Shown here: one piece after another, positions 50,250-63,162 of the stretch
Layout of the letters: every line of letters begins with the position of its first letter
Position numbering within the stretch: the first letter of the stretch is position 1
NCBI GenBank assembly: GCA_036850595.1
Contig: CM072154.1
Coordinates: 14,019,330 to 14,083,329, forward strand
Direction of reading: 5' to 3'
Source of the DNA: Rhyacichthys aspro
Lineage: Eukaryota; Chordata; Actinopteri; Gobiiformes; Rhyacichthyidae
Length of the DNA: 64,000 nucleotides
The notes under the pieces: model-generated
Told to the model about the DNA's origin: nothing
The model's input: only the letters and a program-made list of their open reading frames with translations
The model's database searches: none
Program-made: the position numbers and the translations under genes

Positions 50250-50590
50250 TGTAGGTCAATAAGGACATGCAACATCGCCACAAGCATCTGAACTTGTGGT
50301 GCATCCAGGAAAAACTGATGAGTTACCCCGAGGAGACGCTCCCTTACATGGCACCTTCCCCCACACCTAACGTACACAGCACACCAGTGAAGGTTGCCAT
50401 GTGTATCCAGGTGTCTGGCTCCGCTGTAGCACCCTTCGCATGTCACAACGACAGAAATCAGCGTCCTGACCAGAACGTCTGCAGGCAGCACTTTTGTGTG
50501 TGTTACCGTGCCACAATGGTGGACATGAATGTGTGTGGTCTTTGTGCATCTGTGTGTTTGTGTCTTTTGTCCTGGCTTGTTCCTAGAGGG
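50250..50590. other. GC-richer block open on both strands, function unknown
   Basis: The minus strand is open for 175 codons (50623-50096) and the plus strand for 110 codons (50267-50599) over the same GC-richer block. Neither product resembles a family I know. The minus frame contains a tract preceded by CACAAAAG that could be an acceptor. I lean to a non-coding regulatory block or lncRNA exon rather than a protein gene. Confidence 0.25.
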
Positions 50591-53500
50591 TGGGGGTGAG
50601 AAAAACAAGTGAGAAAACAGCAAAACAAGTTAAGAGACAATGAAGAAAGCAACACTGGCACCTGTTTCCCCATGGTGTGCAGGGCGAGGAATACACCTTT
50701 GAGGCTAAAACATCCTTCAACACACTGCTACTAATGATACCACTGATAGTCTTTCTACATACACGGACCAAAAAATGGAAATATGCAGGCTTTAACATGT
50801 ATTTTCTTTTACATTTTTGCAGATTAAGATATTTTCATTTGAGGGAAATCATATGTTACGGCATCACATTTTTTATATTCCACAGTATTAATTCTCATGT
50901 TTAGATCAAGTCATGCCCTTCAGCCTCTACAATAGTCTCTGAGAAAGACAGTGAGAGAATGATGCAACAATTTTCTGAAAGTTCATGTGAGGTTTAGCTC
51001 CATTAAGCCTGGTTGCCATTGGCTGCCATATTATGGTCTCATTGCTTTTATTTAAATACTCTTTAAACCTTTAAATCCATGTAGACTCATAATGCATTAC
51101 AAAAGACTGAAACAAATAGCAATAAACTGACTTCTTAACCTCTACACTGGATATTTTGGTTGCCTTTCAGCTAGCTTCATAAATAGACTTTCCAAACACA
51201 TATGAACCATCATTTTCAAGTGGGGCTACTGTACCTGTAGTTAGTTATGTTCTGCAGCTGTTGGCAACAAATGACTTCCTGAACTCTGAGGGGTTAACCC
51301 TGGACATAAATAAAGTGTTACAATGTGTGATTTTTGGTATTCTGTACAATCATTACATGTCACTGCTATACATCAGCAGTCTGATGCATGTCACGCTGTG
51401 GAATGAGCGATGACAAAGACAACTCGGGGCAATTGCTGCTTGAGGTTAGTCTTGTTATTGGGTCAAGGCAGCATTCACTACAGTTTTTGTAAATTTATGA
51501 CACTGTCAGATTTTTGTTGCAAGCAGTGTTTGGTCGTACAGCTGTGAGAGCAGTCGTCTTTGATCCGGGTCACACTTTGCCACCACAAAGCCAGCTATTT
51601 CTCCATGATTACCTCAACTAAAATGAATTAAACCTTTTTCGATGATGGCCAAATTTGCACACTGTGACAAAGGCTTTAGGCACTCACCCAAAATGTATGA
51701 ATTGTGAATTTTATATGATGATGGCACTAAAATCATAATGCCATCTTGAAAATATATCATGGCACAGCAAATGTCGTATAATTTGTTTGTTTTTCTTGCA
51801 TTTGCAAAACTATTGAAAGATAATGACTACAAATTGCATTATCACGTTACTACTGTTACATAAAAAGAACTGTTTCAAGATTTCAACGTCAAGTGAAAAA
51901 GTTGTGAATTTTGCACTCTAGGGTTACTGTTTTCTGTCTCTACTTCGGCAGCTTCCACCATGTCGCCTTTATCTTTCCTTCTAACCATCAGTAAACAGGA
52001 TGCCTCTCTAACACACACATGCACACTATTTTTTGGTTCAGTTATGTGGCCAGATGTCCAAGTTGACATAGCGCTTAAGGCGTTTGACTGGATGAAACAG
52101 TGCATTGGCTACGGGTAAGAGGGATTAAAACAAGGCCTGAGGCACTTGTGTTATATTGAAAACATCCTGGGCTGCTTTGTATGGAGATTTGCATACATTG
52201 GGGTCTGCGCAGTGATGGCCCATCTGGTGAAGTGCATTGTCCCTGAACAACAAAGTGTGTTTAAATATTTCACATCTCCATCTATTGGGACGGAGGTAAA
52301 TGAAAAAAGAGTTAGTGAGAGAAATAGTGGGGGTGAAAAAAGAAAAAAAAAAGGAGGCAGTAGATTGGCACAGCTTTGAATTTGAATTATTCCCAAATGT
52401 GCCTCAGTCAGAGCCCCAGAAAATAGCACTATTGTAATCCAGAAACCTGCAAAATGAGGAGAATCTAAATGTATTGATTATATTGTTCTCTGACAAGCAC
52501 TGTGTTGGAAATATACATGTAACATTGAATTTATGTCACCTCTTTCCGTCTTTTTATAATTCATGTAGTGTCAATTAAATGTTGAAAATCCATAGTGGGC
52601 AGTTTGTTATAGACTGGTCCAGTATTAAGTTATCTTCCCTCTGGCCAAAACCCTCTTTATTGTATTAATGCAATAACTCTAGATTTCTATGACATTTAAT
52701 GGCACTGTAAAATTAGATAATTACAGTAATATATCTGTGTACTCGCCCAGTTCTGAGGTCAGAAACATAAAAATTAATAAGGAACAAGAGGGTGAAAGGA
52801 GACGTGGAAGGAAGATTAAATGAGAGTCCATTACAAATTAAGTTTCTGAATGCACATCGAAGTTCGTTTGACATCCAATGTTTACATGTCCATTTCTGAC
52901 ACTCTGTGAATTTGTATTTGGACTCTCCTCTTCCCATGAGCCTTTTATTTCAACCAAAACACACATCAAATGAAAAACATGCTCAGGGCAATGGATGGTG
53001 GACGGAACAGTAAGGTGATTTAGCGACGGGACGGTCTGTGTGTAGGCTGGACAGCCTGGTACAGCCTCCGTCTTCACAAGCCGCGCTCATACACACTTTT
53101 ACACGTACACACACGCAGACAGACACACATACTGACACCAAATATCTGAAAAAACAGCCAAGATGGACGTGAGGAACATGTTGCCTGCACGGGGGAGGAT
53201 TTTGGAAAGAAGAGCGTGGTCAATCTGTTTGTTTCTCTGCCACATCCAAGAAGAGTGATAATTTCATTTTCCTTCATTATTTTCTCTCTTTTTTTATTTA
53301 TTTATTTTACTCCTAACCTCAGTTTTTGAAAAGCTGCTGAGGTTCATGTTTAAGAAAAAGAGCACCTAAGACAATGTTCTTAATTAATCAAAAAACAGAC
53401 TCTAAATGCTTTGTTGCTGAGAAACATCAAGGAGGACAGTCTCTACAAGTTCTGTAGAATACCATTGTAAGTACTGGGCTTAGTTCTGATTTTGTTTAGA

Positions 53501-54009
53501 TTTGTGTTGATTCTTGCTTAGACCTTTTGTCCTTTCAGTTGTATTTCTTTAAATGTTGTCTTTTTATTTTTTTGTATGTTATTTGGTGTGGCACTTTGGT
53601 GTATTAAAAAGATAAAGATATTCTGTGGATTTAACATTTTAATGAAAGATCTAGTATTACATTACACACAAAAACACTTTTCTTGTTGATAAACCTGGCC
53701 AATCAGTTCAAGTGAACTCAATTCAATGGTGACTCAACAGCTGTCGCAAGTTTTAACATCACTGCAATAAATGACAACCAAATCACAAATCAAATCCGTT
53801 CCTAAAACGAAGCAACTCTAGTGTCGTAATATTAGTATATTATCAAAGCAGATGTACATTTTGAATATTTGTAAAAATAGAGAAAAGCGTCGTTGTTAAA
53901 TGCCTTTCCTTATTTCTTTGTCTAATCCTACCTCGTGAGCCAGTTCATTTGTGTCCAACAGTCGTCATTTGCAAAGGGTCACATGCAGAAAGCCTGAGAA
54001 AAAGTATAA
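50591..54009. other. Gene desert, nothing recognised
   Basis: AT-rich non-coding sequence. No long frame with domain-like content, tRNA or recognisable transposon was seen. Confidence 0.5.
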
Positions 54010-54285
54010 CAGACACACATTAACCCCCATTTAATCAGGATTACAGGGAACAACCGAGCATTATTTAATACACATCGCAGAGAGTGACAGCAGTAGGGAA
54101 ATGTGGGCCACACATATCCACATACAAGCACACCGAGCAAATCACAAATCCCGCACAATCAATCTAATGGTGTGCATTAGTTAACTGCCAAATGTTGGGC
54201 TTTTTATGGCAGGATCACCCATCCCTTGAAAAGATAAATACGGTGCACAGATCCCAGTAATTACAGCAATCCCTTTAGAGCACAC
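54010..54285. promoter_or_regulatory. Candidate conserved non-coding element
   Basis: Complex, non-repetitive sequence immediately before a (GT)n tract. It contains TTAATCAGGATTACAG (OTX-type GGATTA), ATCAATCTAATGG, GTTAACTG and TTTTATGGC words. Inferred from motif density alone. Confidence 0.3.
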
Positions 54286-54294
54286 AGTGAGAGA

Positions 54295-54319
54295 GTGTGT
54301 GTGTGTGTGTGTGTGTGTA
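54295..54319. repeat. (GT)n microsatellite
   Basis: About 12 GT units, uninterrupted. Confidence 0.95.
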
Positions 54320-57026
54320 CTTACTCAACAGCTTCTCTTCTGGAGGACGGCCGCCCTGCTCTTCTGGTAGATTAAGTCATTTAGGACAGTTTGGGGCCAC
54401 TGGGGTCACTAAAAGAAGAGACAAAATGAGGAAAGAGGGGAGGTTAGGGTGCATTTTGTCTTAGGGGCATTTATAGGATGTTGACATGGAGACAACCTTG
54501 ACACATTCTGCATGCACAATCAATGCATCTTAAGTATTGAAATAAAAAAATAATATTAAGCTTATTACATTGAATTGTGAGGACTGACCTCTGTTTCTAT
54601 TCTGGTTATTATCTGCATGCCTACATTGTCTCACACACATCTCTTCTTTAATAGTGTCTCAGCACATTGGAGGTACAGAGCCACCCCATGTGACCAAAAT
54701 ATATCAAAAAATGTCTTCTCCTTTCAATCATTCGCGAGAAGTTTTTATCATTAAACAGAAGACAGAGGACACTCTCTCAATAAAGAAAGAAATCCCTATT
54801 GTTCTCCATTTTTTCTTGACTGCCAAAATATTTGCATGGCTCATGTGTGACTTAAATGGTAGTTAGGGCTGGAGCCTTCAGGACGATTGATTTCCGGTCA
54901 GTGTCAGAGAAGCACTAACTCACCCTGCATGTAAAACTCTCATTACTTTAAGTGAGTGCAAGTTGTCTTCCTCTGCACCCTTCAGAGCAACATGGAGCCA
55001 AATTAGCCTCAGTAAGTATTTCACTCTGGGGGAAAGAGGCACGTTAAGAGGCCAAGATACATATCTGCAGAATACCCACCAGAGGTTTACACATCTCAGT
55101 CACATCTCACTGACCGCGTTCGCACTAGGCCCAAAATGGCTCAGATTCAAACTGATTTGGTCATGTTAGCATGAACAATTTCTGAGCAATTTATAGTAAC
55201 ATTTTTCAAATTCGTCTGTATATTGTCTACCAGGATAATCTCACACAGCAGATTAAGATAGAAAAAGAGTTGTTTTTTCCTTTAACTTGCGGAAAACATT
55301 TGTTGGGACAGATGTGGATTAAAGTTCATCTTTTCTTCAAGCTAGATATATAAAAAAAAACATGATTAAGAGTCTGATTCCTCTTTTCTCTATTTGATTA
55401 CGCACAAAGAGAAACAAAAGGAAGAAGTGGTTATGTCAGTTACTCAGAGGGGAAGTTGCCAGAGAAAGCCAGACAGTGAAAGTAGAAGGAACAAAGACAA
55501 AACTGGATGCAACGGGCAGGCAGAGGGAATCGTCAGATGCTCCTCATTTCTGTTGTGGGTTGCTAAAGTGAAAGAGGAGAACATTTTTTTTTTGAGTCAC
55601 ATGGAGCGAATGAGAAATGTCAACAGATTGAGTCAGAGCAGAGCTGGGACCGTCTGGAAGGAGAGAGTATCAACACTGACGGAGGGCCACGCAACATTTT
55701 GGGACCGTCACCGGGCTAATGGCTCGAATTATTTGGACATTATGAGTGTGTGTGGATGTGTGTACATGTTGCACGGGGGCGGATGTGGGATTGGCTTAGT
55801 CTGCTGTCTATAATGAATGGTTAATGTTAGTCGGGGAAAAAATGAATACGGTCACCATCTGCTCAATCTAAGTCTGTGTTCTGTGTGTGTGTATGGGAAT
55901 CATGCACAGACACACAATGTGCTCTTGGAGAGGGATTTGGAAATATGGACAAGGAAAGGGGAGGGAGAAGGGAAAAGCAAATGAAAAGACAAGAGGAGAA
56001 GAACAATGGAGACAAAAGAAATATTTGAATAGATGTCTTTTATGGATGTAGGTAACAGAGATGTGTGAACACAGGTGAGAACACAAAGTCAGAACACAAG
56101 TCAGCTCTGAAGCACTGGTAGCTCAAGACACAGCACTGAGAAAAAGAGCAATGAAAGAAATTGTTCCCTATTCGTTTTATTTTGACTGAATGAGCCTAAT
56201 TATACACTTGGCCATTGTATTTTTTGAAGCTATAAATATAATACTCACCTTCAATATAGTGTCTTTTTTTGACCACTCATCAACTGGTCAATCAGTCGGC
56301 CATTGCCCTTGAGCCTAGGTGTGTGAGAGGTTTCAGGTTTCTCTCTACATATTCACAATAGAGCTAAATATAGGATAAAGATAAACCCTAAATTAATAAT
56401 TAATTATTATTATTATTACCTAAAACAATGTATAGACATATAGAGGAAGACTGTTGTTTCTAATCTACTTCAAAACACAAATAAATTCTTTGTATTGTAT
56501 TATATATTGTATTGAATTTTTATTGTAAAATGTTAATGGGGATAAGATTATTATGATGAGTTAAACGAATGTCAATCAGATAAAATAAGAGTAGAAAGTG
56601 GGAAAAAAGTTGTTGTTTTTATGTGTGTGTTTATGTGTGTAATGACATTAGAAGTAGATACCACTAGATACTGTGCTCTCCATAAGCACACTGCCATTAG
56701 AATGGACAGTAACAGTATTTAAAGCTTTTGTGGGATTACAAGTGTTGAGGACACCAGAACAGTCTCATCGTCGGCTGTGCTCTCTCCCGCCCACTCGCGC
56801 GCCAATGCACAATAAAAGGATGTTAGCTATTCTCTGTCTGCGAACACATTTGTCCCAAAAGTTTGAAACTTCCTCACAGACAGACTCTTTAAACATTGTT
56901 CTCTTCATAACTGGGGGGGATTTTTAGCATTAATAAAACATTTGTGATACATCTCTAAACACCGGCTTGATAAGTAAATACAGCCTACATGAATAATCCT
57001 CATGTCCCTATGCACTGTGTATTACA

Positions 57027-57028
<2 letters not shown>
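54320..57028. other. Gene desert, nothing recognised
   Basis: The longest frame (55394-55813, plus) is Lys/Arg/Ser-rich with no domain and no splice or promoter context, and I do not call it a gene. A run of AG-rich sequence lies at 55920-56010. Confidence 0.5.

Positions 57029-57057
<29 letters not shown>
57029..57057. repeat. (CA)n microsatellite
   Basis: About 14 CA units, uninterrupted. Confidence 0.95.
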
Positions 57058-57059
57058 CA

Positions 57060-57290
57060 GGTTGTGATTAAAATCTCTGCAGCCTATGATCCGCCTTTAA
57101 ATCTTTGCAATTTTCATTTTATGCAGCTTTAATATGGATCATAGTTGCTCTCAGAGTGCCCCATCTTCTAATCTGGAGCAATCTGAGTTGAGCCCGACTA
57201 GGCCAACATCTGACGCTAAGCCAAGCAGTCATTTTCCAACAGCCCTCCCGTCACAGACAAAAGCTCTGTGCAACTGTGGCACCAGGCAAC
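57060..57290. promoter_or_regulatory. Candidate conserved non-coding element
   Basis: Directly after the (CA)n tract. It is of balanced composition and high complexity, with GTGATTAAAATC, TTTTATGCAG and CTTCTAATCTGG words. Non-coding; conservation untested. Confidence 0.3.
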
Positions 57291-58569
57291 AATAAATAAA
57301 TTCATGAATAAAAAATCAAAATCAAAAATCTGTTAAATACAAGACGTTTGAGAAAGTTGACAATATTTATTCATGCAGCAACTATTATTACTTTATAACG
57401 GCATGAAGGTGGAATAAGAAAATACAACATTTACTTGTTTTCATGAAATTATTGTTATATGACTGTGTAGCTCTGTGGGTGCAGGTAATTAATTTTGCAC
57501 CGATCTATGTCTAGAATATGATCTGACAGACCTGGCAGTGTGTTGAAGGCAGCAAAAGGGAGGGGCTGGTGAGTGACATTTGTTGAGTTCAGAAAGCCAT
57601 GGTGTGTTTGGGTGGGGTACCCGCTCTGCATCATGACATGTCTTTATAGGACACACACATGTAATACCTTTCATACACACACAGATGTGGGATGAGCCTG
57701 ATTCTGCAGTAATGGACGGGACATAAGAAGCTTAAGTAATTAAGGCTACACTGTTAAAAAATGCATATTAACATTGTAATTCTTATTTTCAGGAAAACGA
57801 AACCCAAATCTACAACATCTGAAGTTTGTGTCTGACATACAGAGATCATAAGGCTGCAGTGAGTTAAGTCGAATTCATGTTGGTTTATTTGGGTTAGCAT
57901 GCCAAGCACTTGAGATGTTGGGATTGTGTAAATAATACTGCCACTGGAAACATTACACCGTACATTTAAACTCAACTAATTACATCCACATATTTAAAAG
58001 TATTATGTATATCCATAAAGGTGTTACTGTATAGGACTGTCATGGCTGAGGCTTGTGGGTAAAAAGTGATAGTGGACATGAGGGGAAGGGGGTCACCCAC
58101 CACCTTAATCCAGTTAATCCTCCCAGTGGCAGACAGCAACACCATTATGGACATATTTAGAGCACTGCTTTCACTGACACCTATATTGTATAAAGACTAA
58201 CAACAAATTCCTCCCCAACCAATCATGCTTTGTTACATCACAATATATACTTTTTACATCCTTATTTCTCATAGTTTACTCCAGAAAACTAAAAGTAAAC
58301 ACTAAAGAAAGTTAACAGTTATCACTAAACATGAATAATTAAAATGCATTTAAAATTTATTATTGCCCTGGGTATTTATCAGGAGAGCACTGTCACAAAT
58401 CGATCACATAACAAAAGGAATGCAGTGGGACATAGCAGTGGTATGGTTTTAATACTGACCAACTTGTAAGCCTTGTGTCTGCCTGTCAGGAAGAAGACAA
58501 GTGCAGGTTCACCTCAGTAGACATGATTTAATCACACAATAACCTCCTTCCTCTTATCAAATCCTCTTA
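57291..58569. other. Gene desert, nothing recognised
   Basis: AT-rich non-coding sequence with no feature that I can support. Confidence 0.5.
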
Positions 58570-58860
58570 AGCAGACTGTATTACATATCTGCCAAACAAA
58601 GAAAACTCAATCAGAACAATCAACTGAGCCCTGGCCGGGCCCGCCCCAGCAGCTTGTCTGATCCCATTGCAATGATTAAAATGAAAATGGAGCTGGGACA
58701 TTACCAGAAATCCCATGTTCACGTCCTAAGGAATATCTAACTCTCTGTCAATGTGTCAGAGGGGGGATAATTTAAATGTGTCCCATGAATGTAATTCCCA
58801 GGCTTGGATCATACGACAATGTCTTTATTGTTTGGAACATAAATAGACTGAAGATTAGTA
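58570..58860. promoter_or_regulatory. Candidate conserved non-coding element with SOX-like sites
   Basis: Several SOX-type words sit close together: AACAAAGAAAAC, GAACAATCAAC, and the facing pair ACAATGTCTTTATTGT (about 58817-58832). The stretch also contains ATTGCAATGATTAAAATG. Non-coding and non-repetitive. Confidence 0.35.
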
Positions 58861-59614
58861 TTGATGGGATTTGTTTAGGGGTATTTAGTGTGTTTATGCT
58901 CAAAATGTAATAAATTAATTTGTTTATGAGCACTGCAGCGTGCAGAAAACATGTTTTTTTGTTTTGTACCTGATAAGGACAGTATTGTTTTTTTAAATTT
59001 TGAATTTGAATTTGAATTATAATAAGTTCTTAAATTATACAGTAGTTCAATATGGCACTGCTGAAAATTCCTTTGACTCTTCAGTAAAAATCACCTGGCC
59101 ACGTTCAAATGAAACTTAACATAATTATACTGAACTAAATTTTAAAAAGTTTTCAAAGAAAACAATTCAAACAATTGCTATTGCAATTTTGAAGTACTAT
59201 ACTTATACACTTGTTAGACAACAATATTCCAAAGATTGTTTTTGTATGTTATTTTAATTTTAAAATTAAGCTGTCTAGGGATGTTTAACAGGGACTTGCT
59301 ATTATTGTTGCTCACAAGTAAAACTAGTACCAGTTCAATTCTGTGTTGCATGAAGATAATAGGATACATTTATGTCTTATTTTACCACTACATTTTCAAA
59401 AGCTTAGATAAGGAGATTCTTCATGACCAAAACAAAGGCTTCTTAAAGACGTATTTGTAACGTTGCAATGTTTTAACTTTGTATTTGCTTTCCAAAAAGT
59501 ACCAAGTTATTACTGATAACCTTTGTTATGTACATGATTTATTATTTACAATTACAAACCTTTTATGACAGTAGGCTTATTGTAAAGTGTTACCAAATAA
59601 TCCCTATGTCCTGT
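58861..59614. other. Gene desert, nothing recognised
   Basis: Very AT-rich sequence; no gene, repeat family or structured RNA was recognised. Confidence 0.5.
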
Positions 59615-59654
59615 TACGTCACAAAATGAAGTGCTCCCAGTCTTCCTGACGTCA
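59615..59654. promoter_or_regulatory. Pair of CRE-like sites
   Basis: TACGTCA at 59615-59621 and the full palindromic CREB/ATF site TGACGTCA at 59647-59654, 32 bases apart (about three helical turns). The sequence around is otherwise AT-rich, so the pair stands out. Confidence 0.45.
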
Positions 59655-62171
59655 CATTTCATGCTCCAAACATGATGATCAGTTAAATTGTAGTGACTCA
59701 ACTTGACTCTTTATGAAATGAGGCTTTATATTTGGTAAGCGACACCTACAAAGCCTTACAGTAACAGGCACACTTCGCATTACTGTTGCTCCAGTTCACT
59801 TCCTGGGATAATCCTTAACACCACAGAGGGAACGGCAGGTGACCTGGACCAAACAAGACACGCGATGGGAAACCTTTATCACACACACACATAGAAAAAC
59901 GCAAAGGAAAGTGTACACAGAGCCAACCATTCATAAATAATACTAATCTGACCCTCCCTTCACCCTTCACTCTCCCTCTGCTTTACCACCATCCGGTTCC
60001 TCTTCCACACGTTTGCGCTCCCCTCCTGAACTCTTAGCAAAACATATTGTAGTCCCGCTGTTTAAAAATGACAGAGTGTCATTCGGCCCCAAAGTCATCT
60101 CCTCCATTAAGAGCGCAATGTAATTAAACCTGTAAATGACAAATACATAGACACAAACACTAATGGCCTGCTGTGGCGGAGGAGAGTGATGGGCAGCTGT
60201 CTGGTGTCCGTCCACTGTGCAGATCAACCTTGAGACAGGTCGAGACCAGGGGATGTCTGTTGGACCAGTCAGATAGCAGAGGAAGGTTAGCAGAGCACTG
60301 ATAATAAATGATTTATAGACAGTAGTCCAGCAGTTAATTGCTTTCTTAATTGGAGGTTATATTGCTAACAAAGCATCATTTTTAGCTGTGGATGCTTTTG
60401 TCTTTGGGTTAAAACAAAAACAACAAAGTGGGAAACAGACAAAAAGTGTTTTTCTGTTGTTTGACAAAAACAACTGAGAACAATAGCCATCTCCAGGGAT
60501 GATATCCTGTGTTATTATCCTCTTATTGGCAAAAGGGAATAACAAAATAATAATGCAGTGGCTTATCTGGAGCACCTGTACAAACCACTGCATGGTATGT
60601 ATTAAAATAAATAAAATTTTAACTTTTGCTGATGTTTTCACGATACTCTTCAACTCTGGAGCCTTTTAGATCAATACAGTGAGGCTTACAGTTTGCACAG
60701 TATTAAACATTAAACACAGTCTGGACTATTTCCAAAACGAGGTGTTATCTGTTGGTGCAGCACGGCAATGTTGTCCTAGGACAGACCTGATATTCCCTGG
60801 GGGCTAAGGAGAAGGAGGAGGCATCAGTGTCACACCTGAGACTTGACTCTTGAATCTTTCACATGGTCTTAGTCTTGAACATTAGGAATTAGGGATTTTA
60901 AATCTGGACCACAACTACTTACTCCATTGGGTGAGACATTGGGGTGAGCATATCCCAGCTTCAGTGGGTATGAGGGAGACATGACAATCACAGGTGCCAC
61001 AATGACGACGCCGTAGACCCTAAAGTTACCTCTAATAACTCGGGGAGGAAATGCAAAATCCACACAAAAGGCCAGTAGCAGGAGCACTTTTCCACCGTGC
61101 ACTCCTACATACTAAAAAAAATCTGTCTTTACATCACTTGTGACTTTACTTTAGAATTTTCCTCCCTTGTTTCAATATCTACGCCTTGTGCATGTTCTTG
61201 GTCTTAACTTGGTCTCATAATACTCACGTGACTCTGTTCTCAGTCACGACCAGGTCTCTGTGCGTATGGCCCACACGGAACCAAAACCACACTGACTTTG
61301 TTTCTGTCCTTTCAATCACAAAATGTATCCACGCTTGTATCACTGTGTCCTGAAGAAACCTCTGCACACACACAAAAAAAAAAACGAAATCCATTTCCAT
61401 ATTAGTCGCAAAATGTATGAGGAATTATCCCTTCCACAAAACAGAATAAAAGCCCTCTTATTCCTGCTAATCCTTCAAAGACTGTGATATTACCTGATAG
61501 GATGTTGTACACTGTGAATACTATCAACAAGACATGCCTAAAATAATGTAAGCAGGTCCCCAATGCAGAGATTAGACTAAGCACGGCTCTGAACCAATTT
61601 ATCTCGTCCCTGAAACGTAGTGCCCATTCTGTTTCTATTTGACCATCAACTAATATTTACAAAGTACTTTTTTCCCCAAATTGACAGGATATAAACACTT
61701 CATCTTCAATCAAGAGCTCGGAGAATCTCAAGTTGTTTGTGATAATAGGTCCTAGAGAGAGGAAAATCATAAAGGCAGAGCTTGCCGGACACTTAAAGCC
61801 CTTCTAGTCTGACTCTTTTGTGCTCTATACACATTGAACAGTGTCAGGGGGGCTAAGAAGATTATCACAATGGGATGAAGAGGCTGTAAGACCCTTTGAA
61901 ACCTCACTGTTGTGGGAGGGTTAGGAGAGGTAGAGTGAAAGTTGCTCCGGGCTTTTAAACAGCTTGACCTTAAAAACTGTTTATGAGCGTAAAGAGGAAA
62001 GCTGCGAAATGAGACGCGAGTAAAACAATAGCAAACAGATGCATAATGCAAACACACGCCGAGAAAGATGCTAATAAATAGTTGTCAGTTGTCATTATGA
62101 TTGTGTGAAGTGTCACTGTCTTATTTATTTTCACCTAAAATGTGAACATCCCTTCTCCTCTCATGATTATG

Positions 62172-62173
<2 letters not shown>
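59655..62173. other. Gene desert, possible further regulatory sequence
   Basis: No coding exon was recognised. Two stretches of higher complexity, about 59990-60350 and 61680-62060, have the look of non-coding elements, but no distinctive motif decides it. Confidence 0.4.

Positions 62174-62257
<84 letters not shown>
62174..62257. repeat. Long (GT)n microsatellite
   Basis: An uninterrupted run of 42 GT units. It is the longest simple repeat in the window and likely polymorphic. Confidence 0.97.
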
Positions 62258-62258
<1 letters not shown>

Positions 62259-62269
62259 GAGAGTGGCTG

Positions 62270-62850
62270 GAGCATTGAAATGACATGAAGAGTTATTTGG
62301 GCCGTAATGAAGCTGCTTAATGAAATCAGTGCCCTTGAAAGTTCTTCATCAATTTTAGCTCCCTTGCTCACTTGCTCACACTCCACCATTCCCGGACCTG
62401 TCAGCTAATCCACGTGCACGATACAATATTAATTAAACACAGCGTTTCCTGAAGTACTTAAGTGAGCCGCTATCATTGATAATGAGCAGGTTTAAAGGAG
62501 TCACATCCCTCTAAAATTACTTTTTAAACTGGCCTTATTAAGCAGAAAATGAGGCCCAAATCAGCCTACAAGCTCCTCATTAAAAGCCACTGATCCTTGG
62601 CCATGCGCATGTTTCAATGGTTTTAATTAGGCGAGCGCAAGATAGTCTGCGACAGGAAGTGCCATTAATCTTGTCTTTCATTCAGAAGAAGGAGTACACC
62701 ATGTTGCAGCTTGGTGCGACAGCCTGGGCCCAGCGGAGCCTTGAATGCCACAACAGAATTACTGAATGAAAATGAGAAAAATTAAGTGACATCGTTGTAA
62801 TCATTTCGTTTAGAGACAATGGCTAAATTGGCTCAAATATACATTAACGT
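62270..62850. promoter_or_regulatory. Strongest candidate enhancer-like element of the desert
   Basis: About 580 bases of complex, non-repetitive, non-coding sequence with repeated homeodomain cores: ATATTAATTAAAC (62427-62439), TTTTAATTAGGCG (62621-62633), CCATTAATCTTG (about 62662) and TTCATTCAG. It also has CACGTG (62411-62416), an E-box. The density and texture are typical of developmental enhancers near bHLH/homeobox genes. Conservation was not tested. Confidence 0.45.
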
Positions 62851-62939
62851 CCCCAGCTTAAAGTATCAATATGTAGTTACAAATCAGCATTGTTATTCAA
62901 GTGTATCCTTAGACACCCACCCACACACACACACTTGAT

Positions 62940-63085
62940 GAAATGTGTCATCATTTTGTGTGTTTATGAGTTGCACTTGCAGCAGAGGATAGTCCCAGCC
63001 CCTCCTGTCACACCATCTCCGCATGGAGGATTATGGATGGCCAATTACATCGCTTTTGTCATTAATTAATGAGGATAACGAGCTC
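62940..63085. promoter_or_regulatory. Candidate non-coding element
   Basis: Contains GGATTATGGATGGCCAATTACATCG and, 11 bases on, CATTAATTAATG (a perfect 12-base palindrome at about 63060-63071). Non-coding. Placement just after the larger candidate suggests one compound element. Confidence 0.35.
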
Positions 63086-63125
63086 CCCCTGCTCCCCACA
63101 AACTGCGGTGCTCCTCAGCTGGTAC

Positions 63126-63162
63126 TGAGCAGGCGAGGGGTGCTGGGTGAGCAGGCGAGGGG
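63126..63162. repeat. Short direct duplication
   Basis: The 15-base word TGAGCAGGCGAGGGG occurs twice at a spacing of 22 bases (63126 and 63148). Confidence 0.85.

Noticed and set aside
55394..55813. 139-codon plus-strand ORF in the desert
   Set aside because: No domain, biased composition and no promoter, splice or polyadenylation context; treated as chance.
62135..62389. 84-codon minus-strand ORF with a Thr-His run
   Set aside because: Produced by the GT microsatellite; not a gene.
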